This document shows positions 25,704 to 35,697 of a stretch of DNA of 64,000 nucleotides, in pieces (the stretch's first letter is position 1; every line of letters begins with the position of its first letter). The DNA is from an uncultured bacterium. Its GTDB lineage: Bacteria > Cyanobacteriota > Vampirovibrionia > Gastranaerophilales > Gastranaerophilaceae. Where the stretch lies: the NCBI GenBank assembly GCA_950022495.1, contig CATLLJ010000002.1, positions 148,717-212,716 of the forward strand, read 5' to 3'. The notes below the pieces were generated by a model. It was not told the DNA's origin. It saw only the letters and a list, made by a program, of their open reading frames with translations, and searched no databases. The translations under genes and the position numbers were made by a program.

Positions 25704-26555
25704 TTAGTCTTTTGGAATAACAATAACACCATCTGTAATTATTGTATTATTCTTTATTGCAACATTTTTTACTGAAACCTTCGCATCTTTATTATCTAAA
25801 ATATTCACAGAAAAATCAAGCGGATTTAAGTAATTCAAAATAAAATCAAGCTTATGCAAATCAGCATTAAACAAATCTGAAACAAGCTGGGTATTGCTAA
25901 AATCAATTTTACCTTTGCGGACAACTAAATCAGAAGTTATTACGAGTTTTTGTTCAGCTCTTATGAATGGAAGAGTAACTCCGATTACATAATAGAATTT
26001 GTTAGCTTTAATTGAAACTCTTGTAGATGAGATTTTCACACCGGAAGCAAATCCCTTGCCTAAGCTATTCAAATCATTGATAACTTTTTGATATTTTGAA
26101 GAATTGATTGTTTTATTAAGATCATTAGCAGTCATTTTTATATTAAATGACATAGGAAAATCTTCCATAAAGATAATATCATCTTTAGTTTGTTTAATAT
26201 AATTAAAATCACATAGAGTCTGCATTTCAAGATAAGTCAAATGAATATCATTTATTGCAACGTCATCGCCTTGAATATAAAGCGATTTAAATATACCGTT
26301 TTTCAAATCTTTTGAACTATAAGACTCAAGTTTAACTTTTAAATTATCACCATCAATAGTTTTTGACATGGCTTTTCTTAAAATTGCCTGAGTAGTTTTT
26401 TCAGTAGCAAAATTCAAGCCTGAAACACCGCTGATAAAAGTTCTAAAACCTGAATTCATATCGTATGGTTCAACACACTTATATTCACAAGCTGCAAACG
26501 CAGTAGATGCCTGCATTGCTAAAAACAAACCCGCTAATAAAATTATCTTTTTCAT
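25704..26555 (-). CDS. LmeA/DUF2993-type secreted lipid-binding protein
   Basis: 283 aa. Signal peptide MKKIILLAGLFLAMQASTAF, mature start at ACEYKC. Residues ~60-283 follow the DUF2993 pattern (LKVKLESYSSKDLKNGIFKS; YLEMQTLCDFNYI; LNPLDFSVN at the end), known in actinobacterial LmeA and in cyanobacteria. Likely periplasmic lipid binding. Its start overlaps the truB stop by 4 bp (ATGA), so it is translationally coupled. Confidence 0.75.
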   Translation of the reverse strand: MKKIILLAGLFLAMQASTAFAACEYKCVEPYDMNSGFRTFISGVSGLNFATEKTTQAILRKAMSKTIDGDNLKVKLESYSSKDLKNGIFKSLYIQGDDVAINDIHLTYLEMQTLCDFNYIKQTKDDIIFMEDFPMSFNIKMTANDLNKTINSSKYQKVINDLNSLGKGFASGVKISSTRVSIKANKFYYVIGVTLPFIRAEQKLVITSDLVVRKGKIDFSNTQLVSDLFNADLHKLDFILNYLNPLDFSVNILDNKDAKVSVKNVAIKNNTIITDGVIVIPKD

Positions 26556-27466
26556 AAAACCTCAAATACTTTTTTAACAAGAATTTTATTCTTTTCAACC
26601 TTACCTATAGCATATATTTTATCACTATAAACTAAAATTACAATATCCGAATCTTTAAAACTTTCGTTGCGTAAACTCATACCATGAGAAACTCTTTCAA
26701 CTTCAGAATCATTAAGTTCATAACACGGATATTCCAGAACATCCAAAGGATTTATAATAACGTTATCGACGTCAGGAATTTCCTTCAAACAATCCAATGC
26801 AACAGAATTCTCAACCATAAATCTACCGGCTTTTGTCCTGATTAAATTTGTAAGATATCCGCCACAACCGAGAATTTTACCCATATCATAAGCAATTGAG
26901 CGAATATAAGTTCCTTTTGAACACGCAATCCTTATAACAGCAGTTTGCTCAATTTCGTCAAAACATTCTAATTCTATTTTTGATATAAATATTTTTCTTG
27001 GTTTAATTTCGACATCCTGTCCTTGACGGGCATAATCATACAACTTTTTACCGTTAACCTTAATAGCAGAATATATCGGCGGCAATTGTTCAATTTCACC
27101 TCTAAATTTATCAAGAACATCTAAAATATCTTGCTGAGAAACTTTTTTATCAAAACTTTCTACAACATCCCCTTCTATATCATAAGTTGTTGTATTTTTT
27201 CCTAACTGTACGGTTGCAAGATATTCTTTATCGTCGTTAAGATATTCAATAAGACGTGTAGCTTTGCCGATACATACAGGTAAAACACCTTCTGCAAAAG
27301 GATCAAGTGTGCCGGTATGACCGATTTGCTTAATTTTAGTAACCCTACGCAATCGGCTGACAACATCATGAGACGTCATTCCAACAGGTTTATAAACATT
27401 TAAAAACCCGAAAAGTGAAGCCTTCGGAGCAGCTTTATTTCCGGCGGCAACACTATTTTCTACCAT
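26552..27466 (-). CDS. truB: tRNA pseudouridine-55 synthase
   Basis: 304 aa. Catalytic region GHTGTLDPFAEGVLPVCIGKATR, then PPIYSAIKVNGKKLYDYARQG and CSKGTYIRSIAYDMG. The first ~18 residues (MVENSVAAGNKAAPKAS) are not typical and could mean a later start at a downstream codon. It overlaps rbfA by 1 bp and the LmeA-like gene by 4 bp: a tight three-gene unit. Confidence 0.95.
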   Translation of the reverse strand: MVENSVAAGNKAAPKASLFGFLNVYKPVGMTSHDVVSRLRRVTKIKQIGHTGTLDPFAEGVLPVCIGKATRLIEYLNDDKEYLATVQLGKNTTTYDIEGDVVESFDKKVSQQDILDVLDKFRGEIEQLPPIYSAIKVNGKKLYDYARQGQDVEIKPRKIFISKIELECFDEIEQTAVIRIACSKGTYIRSIAYDMGKILGCGGYLTNLIRTKAGRFMVENSVALDCLKEIPDVDNVIINPLDVLEYPCYELNDSEVERVSHGMSLRNESFKDSDIVILVYSDKIYAIGKVEKNKILVKKVFEVL

Positions 27467-27813
27467 TATTTTATTTCCCCTCTTGAGATTTTATTAATTA
27501 AATCTATAACTCGTGAAGATTCTTCCAAACCGTTTGTATAGACAAAACGAAGTTCTGGAGTTAATCTTAAACGAAGAACTTTACCAACTTCGTAACGAAT
27601 TTTCGGGGTGCTTTTTTCAATCAAAGCTTTTGTTTTTTCAATATCTTCTTCTGAACCTAATACGCTATATATAACTTTTGCAAAAGAATTATCATGGGAG
27701 ACTTCAACATCTACAATTGAAACAACTCCACACAAACCTCTGATTTCTTTTCTTAAAATTTCAGAGATATCTCGCATTAATTCTTTTCTTACACGTTCAT
27801 TTCGTAATGACAT
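27466..27813 (-). CDS. rbfA: 30S ribosome-binding factor A
   Basis: 115 aa KH-like protein: RKELMRDISEILRKEI, VSHDNSFAKVIYSV, RLRLTPELRFVYTNGLEES. It acts in late 30S maturation. Its usual neighbour infB lies 1.1 kb upstream, separated by an HTH gene and a broken prepilin gene. Confidence 0.93.
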   Translation of the reverse strand: MSLRNERVRKELMRDISEILRKEIRGLCGVVSIVDVEVSHDNSFAKVIYSVLGSEEDIEKTKALIEKSTPKIRYEVGKVLRLRLTPELRFVYTNGLEESSRVIDLINKISRGEIK

Positions 27814-27858
27814 AATTTGCTCCTTATAATCAAGAATTATAACATAAAATCAAAAATT

Positions 27859-28083
27859 TTAACGCCCCAATCGGATTTCATCAAAGTCAATATAAATTCT
27901 ATAGCCTAAAATTTTACATATAAGCTTCATTTCGGAATATCTTAAAGACTCACTCTTTAACTTATGTGAAAGTAAACTTTGCGAATAATTTTTGCCTGAC
28001 AAGTCAGTCATCCGTTTTGCAAGTTCTGTCAATGTCATTCTTTTAGACATAAGCATAATTTTTACTTCTTCACGTACATTCAT
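27859..28083 (-). CDS. Small XRE-like HTH protein (74 aa)
   Basis: MNVREEVKIMLMSKRMTLTE, then an HTH-like LAKRMTDLSGKNYSQSLLSHKLK and a C-terminal ICKILGYRIYIDFDEI. Probably a phage-repressor/XRE-like DNA-binding protein. A frameshifted paralogue is at 37127-37346. ATG at 28083 is chosen because TATAAT ends 6 nt before it; a TTG at 28098 lies upstream of that TATAAT-ATG pair. Confidence 0.75.
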   Translation of the reverse strand: MNVREEVKIMLMSKRMTLTELAKRMTDLSGKNYSQSLLSHKLKSESLRYSEMKLICKILGYRIYIDFDEIRLGR

Positions 28084-28089
28084 ATTCAA

Positions 28090-28095
28090 ATTATA
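28090..28095 (-). promoter_or_regulatory. -10 box, leaderless start of the HTH gene
   Basis: Perfect TATAAT on the minus strand, then TTGAAT, then ATG at 28083. Confidence 0.5.
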
Positions 28096-28194
28096 CAATT
28101 GTATTGACTTGGTATGAAATATATTGTATTTTGATGAATATTATTCATATGTATTAATTTTATTCATTATCTATTTACAAGAATGGAGTTAAAA

Positions 28195-28955
28195 ATGAGA
28201 AAAGCATTTACATTAGCAGGTACTACACATGCAACTCTGCGAAAGAATGCCGTAAAATTTGGCTTTACACTGGCTGAGGTATTGATAACTCTTGGAATAA
28301 TTGGTGTAGTTGCAGCAATGACTATTCCTAATCTTATTCAATAATATAAAGAAATAGAAATCGTAGTAAAATTAAAAAAAGCATATTCGGTACTTATAAA
28401 TGCTCATAGACAAGCTAAAAATGAATACGGATTTGATTATAAAAGTGATCTTGACTGGTCATCAAGTCAAAGCTATCAAAGAGGGTTCCTTGAAAAATTG
28501 ATGGCTTATTTAAATATAGCAAATGATTGTAAAAACAGTAGAAATGCTTGTTATGTCAGTATAAACAGTAAAGGCGATGCAGCATATTATACAAGTTTAA
28601 AACCCAAAACAGGATATAATAATTTTCAAAGTTCAATCAATTCCTCGGTATTATTGCAAGATGGTACACTTATTGCAATAACACAAAGTGGGAACAAAGA
28701 AAAACACCACATAATATAATGATAGATATAAATGGTCCCCAAAAACCAAATCAATACGGATATGATACTTTTTTCTTTGAAATGGCAGACTATATAGCAA
28801 ACGACCAAATTATTCCACATGGTGGAACAGGTGCACATGACTGCAAACGAAAAGATACAAATAAACAGGGCACAGGTTGTGCGTGGTGGGTTTTAAATAA
28901 AGAAAACACTAAATATCAGCGCTGTGATAATCCTACATTACTGACATGTAAATAA
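28195..28955 (+). pseudogene. Type IV pilin-like prepilin gene with stop codon and frameshift
   Basis: ATG at 28195 (GGAG 6 nt upstream) opens a prepilin: FGFTLAEVLITLGIIGVVAA and TIPNLIQ. A TAA at 28342-28344 interrupts it, probably from CAA. The same frame continues to ~28695, then a 1-nt shift near the A tract at 28699-28704 moves the conserved IDINGPQKPNQYGYDTFFFE to another frame, ending at 28955. The leader before the cleavage motif is unusually long (about 24 residues) and contains AFTLA twice, as AFTLA and GFTLA. It sits between infB and rbfA on the opposite strand. Confidence 0.85.
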
Positions 28956-28959
28956 TTAT

Positions 28960-31503
28960 CTACAGTGACTTTCTTTCAACTTCTTCGGTTGTTGAAACTT
29001 CAATAATATCACCTTCTTGAATATCATTAAACTTGCTGAATGAAATACCGCATTCAAAACCTTGTGCAACCTCTTTAACGTCATCTTTGAAACGTTTCAA
29101 CTGATCAATTGCACCGCGGAATATTTCTTCACCGTTTCTGATAAGAACCGCATCTTTAGAGCGTACAATTTTTCCTTCAAGTACATAACATCCGGCAATT
29201 TTATTAGTTTTACCGATTGTGAATACCTGACGAACTTCGGCTTTACCAAGTTCAACTTCTTTAATTTCAGGTTCAAGAAGTGATAACAATGTTTTTTCGA
29301 TATCTTCTAACAATTGATAGATAATATCATATTTTTTAATTGTTACACCTTCTCGCTCTGCAGATGCTAAAGCGTTTCCGTCTTCTTTTACTGTAAATCC
29401 AAGAATTAAAGCATTTGATGCTGATGCTAACATAACGTCAGCTTCTGAAATATCACCAACACCAACGTGAATAATTTTTGTTGTAATTTCAGTTGATTCA
29501 ACACCTGCAATTGCTTGTGCAACAGCTTCAGCAGAACCGTGTGTATTTGCTTTAATAATCAAGTTCAATTGAGGAATTGCATCATCACCTGCAACAGATT
29601 CTTTTCTGATATGTGCAGGGAGCATAGCTTCTAAACGTTTGTCACGTTCTTTTTCTTTTCTGTCTGCAATAATTGACTTCATTTCTTTTTCATTTTGAAC
29701 AACTTCAAAATAATCACCTGCCTGAGGGACTTCTGACAAGCCTAAAATCTCAACAGGTGTAGAAGGCTCAGCTTTTTGAATTCTTTCGCCGCTATCTGAT
29801 AACAACGCACGAACACGACCGCAAGCAGTACCTACAACAATACAGTTACCTGTTCTTAAAGTTCCGTTTTGAACTAATAATGTTGCAACAGGACCTTTAC
29901 CTTTATCAAGGTTAGCTTCAATTACAACACCGGAAGCCTCAGCCTTAGGATTTGCTTTCAAGTCTTGAACATCCGCAACGAGCAGAATATATTCTAACAA
30001 CTCGTCAATACCAGTACCTTGAAGAGCTGATACTTTAACAGTAATAGTATCTCCGCCCCAATCTTCCGGAACAAGACCGTGTTCTGTTAACTGTTGTAAA
30101 ACTTTATCAGGATTAGCACCCGGTTTATCTATTTTGTTAACTGCAACAATAATAGGAATTTCAGCAGCTTTTGCGTGGTTAATAGCTTCAATAGTTTGAG
30201 GCATTATACCATCATCAGCAGCCACAACAAGAATAGCAATATCTGTTGCCTTTGCACCACGTGCTCTCATTTCGGTAAATGCTTCGTGACCCGGTGTATC
30301 TAAGAATACGATTTTCTTTTCGTCTTTTTCACCGAGATAAACTGTATACGCACCGATAGATTGAGTAATACCGCCGACTTCGGACGCTACAATTTTATGC
30401 TTAGAAGCACGGATACTATCTAACAATGTAGTTTTACCGTGGTCAACGTGACCCATAATACTTATAACAGGTGCACGTTTTTTGAGTAATTTTTTATCAA
30501 CTTCTGTTAAAGCTTTTGCTTTTTCTTCTTTTTCTAATTCTTGTTCAATAAATGCATCTAAGTCTTCTTCCAGAACTTCCAAATCATATTCCGCACAGAC
30601 TTTTTTAATTACATCCACGTCAATAAGCTGGTTAACAGTAGCCATAACACCGTTTAGCATCAAAAATTTAACAATTTCTGCCGGAGTTTTCTTAATTTTT
30701 TCAGACAATTCAGAAATTGTCATTGCCTGATTAACAACTATTTGTTTTACTTCTTCAACTTCTTCTACTTTTTGAACTTTCTTTTTATGGTGCTGAGCTG
30801 CAGCTTTTTCTAAAGAAATTCTTTCTTGTTCTTCTTTTTTAGAATTAAAATCTTTTTCTTTTTTCTTACTATCAGGCTTACGCTTAGATGAAGAACCTTT
30901 ATTATCATACATATCAGGCGATATGATACGGCGTTCTAAAGGTTTTTTACCGCCAAAATCTTTGTTTCCTGTTTTTGAAGAATCCGGACGTTGAGGTTTA
31001 TCTCCTCTAGGCGGGAATTTTTTATCAGAATTTTGAGGTCTGTCACCTTTTGTAAATTTACGTTCACCGTTATTTCTGTCTCTGGAAGGTCTAGAATCTC
31101 TGCCTTCTGAATTATTAGATTCATTTAACGGTTTTCTAGGAGCACGTCTAACAATTTCCAAACGGCTTACAGGTTTTACAACTTCTACTTTTGGTCTTTC
31201 AACTTTTTCAATCTTTGACTTTGGAGCTTCAGGTTTAACCTCTTCTACCGGAGCTTTAACTTCTGCTTTTGGCTCTTCTACAGGCTGTTTTGCTTTCTTA
31301 ACAACAAAAGCTTTCGGCTTTGCAGTTTTCTTAACACCGCCATCTGCTATGAAAGATTTTAATCTTTTAATCTGTTCTTGAGTAACAGTACTTGAATGAG
31401 TTTTACCAGTAACTCCAATTGCTGCGAATTTCTCAACAACTTCCTTGCTCGGAAGCCCAAGTTCTTTTGCTAATTCACTTATTCTAACTGTTTCGTAACT
31501 CAT
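28960..31503 (-). CDS. infB: Translation initiation factor IF-2
   Basis: 847 aa. N-terminal IF2_N modules ([19 protein letters not shown] at ~7; [19 protein letters not shown] at ~265) flank a charged, Lys/Pro/Arg-rich linker. The GTPase core has [20 protein letters not shown] and NKID, followed by domains II-IV. It recruits fMet-tRNA to the 30S subunit, matching fmt and def elsewhere in the window. It overlaps ylxR by 20 bp in the unit prfA-ylxR-infB. Confidence 0.97.
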   Translation of the reverse strand: MSYETVRISELAKELGLPSKEVVEKFAAIGVTGKTHSSTVTQEQIKRLKSFIADGGVKKTAKPKAFVVKKAKQPVEEPKAEVKAPVEEVKPEAPKSKIEKVERPKVEVVKPVSRLEIVRRAPRKPLNESNNSEGRDSRPSRDRNNGERKFTKGDRPQNSDKKFPPRGDKPQRPDSSKTGNKDFGGKKPLERRIISPDMYDNKGSSSKRKPDSKKKEKDFNSKKEEQERISLEKAAAQHHKKKVQKVEEVEEVKQIVVNQAMTISELSEKIKKTPAEIVKFLMLNGVMATVNQLIDVDVIKKVCAEYDLEVLEEDLDAFIEQELEKEEKAKALTEVDKKLLKKRAPVISIMGHVDHGKTTLLDSIRASKHKIVASEVGGITQSIGAYTVYLGEKDEKKIVFLDTPGHEAFTEMRARGAKATDIAILVVAADDGIMPQTIEAINHAKAAEIPIIVAVNKIDKPGANPDKVLQQLTEHGLVPEDWGGDTITVKVSALQGTGIDELLEYILLVADVQDLKANPKAEASGVVIEANLDKGKGPVATLLVQNGTLRTGNCIVVGTACGRVRALLSDSGERIQKAEPSTPVEILGLSEVPQAGDYFEVVQNEKEMKSIIADRKEKERDKRLEAMLPAHIRKESVAGDDAIPQLNLIIKANTHGSAEAVAQAIAGVESTEITTKIIHVGVGDISEADVMLASASNALILGFTVKEDGNALASAEREGVTIKKYDIIYQLLEDIEKTLLSLLEPEIKEVELGKAEVRQVFTIGKTNKIAGCYVLEGKIVRSKDAVLIRNGEEIFRGAIDQLKRFKDDVKEVAQGFECGISFSKFNDIQEGDIIEVSTTEEVERKSL

Positions 31504-31738
31504 CTAGTAATTGTCCTTTCAATTCGTTTGGTATAGAGTGTTTTAAATGCTTTTCAATTTTATTTTTTTTGAAAGCAGTCTCTATACAGGTTTTATTATA
31601 GCAAAGATATACAGATCTGCCAAATGTTACAGAATCCGGATTAATAATGACCTTTCCGTCAGCACTATTTGCGGTAATTTTAATCAATTCATCTCTGTTT
31701 TTGATTTGCCAACAACTAATGCAACGTCTCTCTGTCAC
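31484..31738 (-). CDS. YlxR (DUF448) family RNA-binding protein
   Basis: 84 aa. RRCISCWQIKNRDELIKI and GRSVYLCYNKTCIETAFKKN are the YlxR signature (GRGAYLC-type, here with Ser). YlxR homologues lie next to nusA/infB in many genomes; the B. subtilis protein (RnpM) binds RNase P RNA. Overlaps infB by 20 bp and follows prfA by 9 bp. Confidence 0.9.
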   Translation of the reverse strand: MTERRCISCWQIKNRDELIKITANSADGKVIINPDSVTFGRSVYLCYNKTCIETAFKKNKIEKHLKHSIPNELKGQLLDELRNS

Positions 31739-31747
31739 TAAATACCT

Positions 31748-32830
31748 CTACTGCACCTGTGCTAATTTTTCTAGTTTTAATTTCTGGTCATATTCAACCA
31801 GTAAATTAATAAGTTCATCCAACTCGCCGTCAATAACAGTCCATACATTCAAATTGTGATTTAATCTATGGTCTGTTAATCTGCCCTGAGGGAAATTATA
31901 AGTTCTGATTCGTTCAGATCTGTCGCCTGAACCAACCTGAGAGCGTCTTAAATCTGTAATTTCCTGAGTTTGTTTTTGAACTTCCATATCATAAAGTTTT
32001 GCTTTAAGAATTTCCAAAGCACGTTCTTTGTTTTGTAATTGAGAACGTTCTTCTGTACAGAAAATCATAATTCCTGTAGGTTTGTGGAAAACTCTGGCTG
32101 CAGTTTCAACTTTATTTACGTTTTGTCCGCCTGCACCGCCTGAACGAGCTGTAGTAATTTCAACATCGTTCATATTCAAGTTAACTTCAACATCATCAAC
32201 TTGAGGCATAACAGCAACGGTTGCTGTAGATGTGTGAACCCTGCCCTGCGATTCTGTTGCAGGAACACGCTGTACTCTGTGAACCCCTGATTCATATTTC
32301 AATCTGGAGAAAATACTATCCCCTTTCATTGAAATAATAACTTCGGATACTCCGCCGGCTTCGCAATCAGTTTTACTTAAGATTTGAGTCTGCCAACCCA
32401 TTTTGTCAGCATATCTTAAGTACATTCTCATCAAATCTCCGGCAAAGATGTTTGCTTCATCACCGCCTGCACCGCCGCGGATTTCTAACATAATATCTTT
32501 ATCATCCATAGGGTCGCGAGGCAGTAAAAGAACCTTCATTTTTTCTTCAAAGACAGGAAGTTTAGCTTCATTTTCTTCCATTTCAGCTTTCAAAAATGAA
32601 CGCATTTCTTCGTCTTTTTCTTCATGAAGCATTTCTTTTGCATCTTCAATAGCGTCAGTTGTTTCTTTCCACTGGTAATACAATTCAACGGTTTCTTCCA
32701 TTGATTTTCTTTGTTTAGACAAATCTCTAAACTTATTATAATCCTGAATTACCGCAGGATCTGACAATGTTTCGCCTAATTCTTTATATTTCTTCTCAAT
32801 TTGAAGAATTTTATCTAACATATCTTTCAT
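31748..32830 (-). CDS. prfA: Peptide chain release factor 1
   Basis: 360 aa from the ATG at 32830 ([15 protein letters not shown]), the usual RF1 length; the longer frame to 32872 adds 14 atypical residues. GGQ at [14 protein letters not shown] and the PAT tripeptide in [10 protein letters not shown] identify RF1 (UAA/UAG) rather than RF2. TG-T-TATCAT lies 6 nt before this ATG, supporting the start and a leaderless message. First gene of prfA-ylxR-infB. Confidence 0.96.
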   Translation of the reverse strand: MKDMLDKILQIEKKYKELGETLSDPAVIQDYNKFRDLSKQRKSMEETVELYYQWKETTDAIEDAKEMLHEEKDEEMRSFLKAEMEENEAKLPVFEEKMKVLLLPRDPMDDKDIMLEIRGGAGGDEANIFAGDLMRMYLRYADKMGWQTQILSKTDCEAGGVSEVIISMKGDSIFSRLKYESGVHRVQRVPATESQGRVHTSTATVAVMPQVDDVEVNLNMNDVEITTARSGGAGGQNVNKVETAARVFHKPTGIMIFCTEERSQLQNKERALEILKAKLYDMEVQKQTQEITDLRRSQVGSGDRSERIRTYNFPQGRLTDHRLNHNLNVWTVIDGELDELINLLVEYDQKLKLEKLAQVQ

Positions 32831-32836
32831 ACCTGA

Positions 32837-32842
32837 ATGATA
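32837..32842 (-). promoter_or_regulatory. Extended -10 box, leaderless start of prfA
   Basis: TGT-TATCAT on the minus strand, then 6 nt, then ATG at 32830. Confidence 0.4.
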
Positions 32843-32916
32843 ACAAGAACATGAAAATTTTTCAAATTTCAATAGTTACAAACCGGTACTTAATTAAAAA
32901 ATCTAAAAAGAATAAG

Positions 32917-33755
32917 CTATTTGTACAAGGAATCCCAATAACCTTTTGCCGGATTCTGCGGATTTTGATCTTTTTTCGCCCAATCATAACAACCTCGTCC
33001 GTTAAAACGAGATGTATCTGTATTATTACAGAGTTTATTCCAGCCACCAGTTGTATAAATAAACAAATCATATCCATATCTGTTTGGACCTTGAAATGGA
33101 CCATTAGTATCAAATGTAAATGTTATACCGTCCCCTGCACCATGATAGAAATAAGTTAAAGAAGTAACAGTCGCACCGCTTTGTAACAAATACATATAGG
33201 GTTGATTAACAGTTATATACTCCATTCCGTAGACATTTTCATAATTAAGTACTTCCTTAGTACCTTTAAAATTTGTTACCTTCTTTTTATAAGTTCTAAG
33301 GTCATTTCTCGTCAGACGGGTTACACCTGCGAATTGACTCCCCCAGTACAAATCAACTTCGCTAAAATAGGGTTTATTTTCTTCTTTAGGAACAGTATTA
33401 AGAGTATTAAAATCATTAAAACTGTCCACCGAAAATTCCTGAGAAGTTTTTTTCATAGCTTGCTGCAAAACCGCATCCATTTTCGTAAATTGAACTTTTA
33501 AGACTTTTCGCTGGATATTTTGATAAATTGAAGGCATAGTCATAGCAGCAATAACACCAATGACACCAAGGGTGATTAGAACTTCTACTAATGTAAAACC
33601 AAATCTCGCGGCAATTGGCAGCAAAGTTACGGGCCTAGCACCTTCTGCAAGGGGAAAAGCCGAACCAAAATTAATAGCACCGGAAAAACCAGTAAAAGAA
33701 AGCTTTAAACGGTTACCCCCCCCCGAACTTCCTTATGTAATAATAATTTTGACAT
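32917..33755 (-). CDS. Prepilin-like protein interrupted by frameshift at a G9 tract
   Basis: The ATG at 33755 has AGGAG at 7-nt spacing and starts MSKLLLHKEVRGG, then hits a stop 16 codons in. The run of nine G (minus strand; C9 at 33716-33724) is where the frame is lost. One extra G would join this start to NRLKLSFTGFSGAINFG, then RFGFTLVEVLITLGVIG and the rest (ends GYWDSLYK). As sequenced, only a weak TTG at 33624 could start the pilin part. The pilin body has the C-terminal pattern DTNGPFQGPNRYGYDLFIYT shared with the other prepilins here. It could be phase-variable, or an assembly error. Confidence 0.75.
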
Positions 33756-33775
33756 TTTTACTCTCCTATATTTTA

Positions 33776-34693
33776 CTAGTTATTTTTTCTATTTTGAAGT
33801 CTCAAATTTGCAATTTCTTCTCTAATTTCATTTGAGCGATGCGACAATTGGTTATAAACCTGCGAATTTATTTCACCACCAATCAGAAGAAGGATTGACG
33901 TATAATAAAGCCATATCATTAGAATGAAAAACGCACCAATCGTACCATATACAAGGTTATATGTACTTAAATTATTTACATACACCGAAAATCCCCACGA
34001 ACCTACAAGCCAGAATGTTGTAAAAAATACTGTTCCTGGCAGTGCACTTTTACGTTTAAATTTTTCATTTCCTCTCAAATCAGGCAGGATATAGTAACTC
34101 AAAAATGCCATTAAATATAATGCTAAAAATGACACCGGCCAACGTAAAGTTAAAATAGTAATAGCAACTGTTTTAGACATATTAAAATGAGCTACCAAAA
34201 ACATTATAATAACTTTACCAAAAATGATGACGTTAATTGTTAAAAACAGAACCAGAATATTTACAAACACCATCAAAAAAGATAAAATCCTTGTATAAAT
34301 AAAACTTCGTGTCTCTTCAACTTTGTAAGCTCTGTTCAAGCCCTTCAGCACAACGGCAACCCCGTTAGTTGAAAGTACTATTGTCATTATAATCCCGATT
34401 ACAGCAAGCAATTTGCCGTGGTTAAATATCATAGTTTCTTCAAGTACGGATTTTAACAAATTCATAGCCTGCATCGGCATAATGTTTGAAAGAACTCTCA
34501 AAATCGAATCCAGATAGGAACGATTGCCCATCCAGCCAAAAATTGCCATTAAAAATAACATAAAAGGAAAAATTCCAACAACAAGCATAAAGCCCATTTC
34601 TGCTGCCATTCCGTAAAAATCATTTTGAATAACAGATTTAATAAGACGAACCAACCCTCTTATATATTTATTTTTAAGCAGTTTCTTTAACAT
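33776..34693 (-). CDS. YihY/BrkB-family membrane protein
   Basis: 305 aa with six hydrophobic segments. Family motifs include YGMAAEMGFMLVVGIFPFML near the N-terminus and AFFILMIWLYYTSILLLIGGEIN near the C-terminus. The family is broadly conserved and its function is not settled. Its start overlaps the DHH phosphoesterase by 7 bp. Confidence 0.92.
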   Translation of the reverse strand: MLKKLLKNKYIRGLVRLIKSVIQNDFYGMAAEMGFMLVVGIFPFMLFLMAIFGWMGNRSYLDSILRVLSNIMPMQAMNLLKSVLEETMIFNHGKLLAVIGIIMTIVLSTNGVAVVLKGLNRAYKVEETRSFIYTRILSFLMVFVNILVLFLTINVIIFGKVIIMFLVAHFNMSKTVAITILTLRWPVSFLALYLMAFLSYYILPDLRGNEKFKRKSALPGTVFFTTFWLVGSWGFSVYVNNLSTYNLVYGTIGAFFILMIWLYYTSILLLIGGEINSQVYNQLSHRSNEIREEIANLRLQNRKNN

Positions 34694-35658
34694 AATCCTT
34701 GTTTTTTAATTTCATCCAATATCATTTTAACAGCATGTTCAGGATTTGCTTTGATTACAGCACCGGCAGCAAGCTTATGTCCGCCGCCGCCAAAAGCTGA
34801 ACAGATTTTTGCAATGTCCTTTTCTTTACTACGCATTGACAATTTTGAAACTGACGAATTAAGTTCTTTTACCACAAATGCAATTTCTGTAGTCTTGATT
34901 GCTCGCAGCTTTTCAGTCAAACCATCCGTAAAATCTTCGCCGTTATAATTATATTTTTCCAAATCTTTTTTGTACACAATTGTATAAGCGATTTTATCAT
35001 TATTGAGAAAATTTGCCTTGTTAACACAATAACTCTGGAATAGAACCATATCCTTAGAATTCGATTCATAACATTTTTGATAAATTTCAGAAGGATTTAA
35101 CCCGACAGAAATCAATTTTCCGGCATATTCCATTGTTCTTTTGGTTGTATTAGAGAATTTGAAGCAACCGGTATCTGTCATAATTCCGGTGTATAAGCAA
35201 ATTGCAGTATCCAAAGAAATTTTCCAATTTAAATCTAATGCTATACCCAGCAAGACTTCTGCCGTCGCGGATGCATCAGGTTCAATAATATTTATTCCAG
35301 CATAACCAATATTAGTTTCATGATGGTCAATATTAATTGTTTTTTTTGCTTTTGCAAAAAGAGTTTGAGCATCCGCACATCTATCCAGTGCCGCAACATC
35401 TAGATTAATTAATAAATCATATTCCCTCGAGAAATCAAATTCTTCAATATACTTAGCTTCATCAATATACGGAACAAAAGTATAAGTTTCCGGAACTTTT
35501 GAAACCACAGCCATATCGCATTTTTTCTTATAATTATCTTTAATTAAAGAATATAAACCACACATTGACCCCAAAGTGTCACCATCAGGATTTATATGTG
35601 AAACCAACAATATATTCTTAGAATTTTTTATGCTAATATCTAATTGTTCAATGGTCAT
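34687..35658 (-). CDS. DHH-family phosphoesterase (NrnA-like)
   Basis: 323 aa. SHINPDGDTLGSMCGLY, then DHHETN (DHH motif), and the DHHA1 GGGHKLAAGA near the end. NrnA-type enzymes degrade nano-RNAs and pAp, and some cleave cyclic dinucleotides, so the substrate is open. TGC-TAAAAT lies 6 nt before the ATG. Next to rbfA-like genes in many genomes; here it pairs with YihY. Confidence 0.92.
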   Translation of the reverse strand: MTIEQLDISIKNSKNILLVSHINPDGDTLGSMCGLYSLIKDNYKKKCDMAVVSKVPETYTFVPYIDEAKYIEEFDFSREYDLLINLDVAALDRCADAQTLFAKAKKTINIDHHETNIGYAGINIIEPDASATAEVLLGIALDLNWKISLDTAICLYTGIMTDTGCFKFSNTTKRTMEYAGKLISVGLNPSEIYQKCYESNSKDMVLFQSYCVNKANFLNNDKIAYTIVYKKDLEKYNYNGEDFTDGLTEKLRAIKTTEIAFVVKELNSSVSKLSMRSKEKDIAKICSAFGGGGHKLAAGAVIKANPEHAVKMILDEIKKQGLC

Positions 35659-35664
35659 TTCTGA

Positions 35665-35670
35665 ATTTTA
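35665..35670 (-). promoter_or_regulatory. Extended -10 box, leaderless start of the DHH gene
   Basis: TGC-TAAAAT on the minus strand, then TCAGAA, then ATG at 35658. Confidence 0.45.
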
Positions 35671-35697
35671 GCACAAAAAATCAGGGACACAAAACTT

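Noticed and set aside
28195..28955. Recoded stop codon (alternative genetic code) in the prepilin gene
   Set aside because: TAA, TAG and TGA all act as stops in other genes here, and a second lesion (frameshift) follows, so decay is simpler.
31547..31859. Overlapping antisense frames across ylxR and prfA
   Set aside because: Both lie opposite well-identified genes and have no start signals.
32917..33624. Prepilin started at TTG 33624 as the true gene
   Set aside because: No Shine-Dalgarno at that TTG, while a well-formed start lies upstream and is linked by a single-base change in the G tract.
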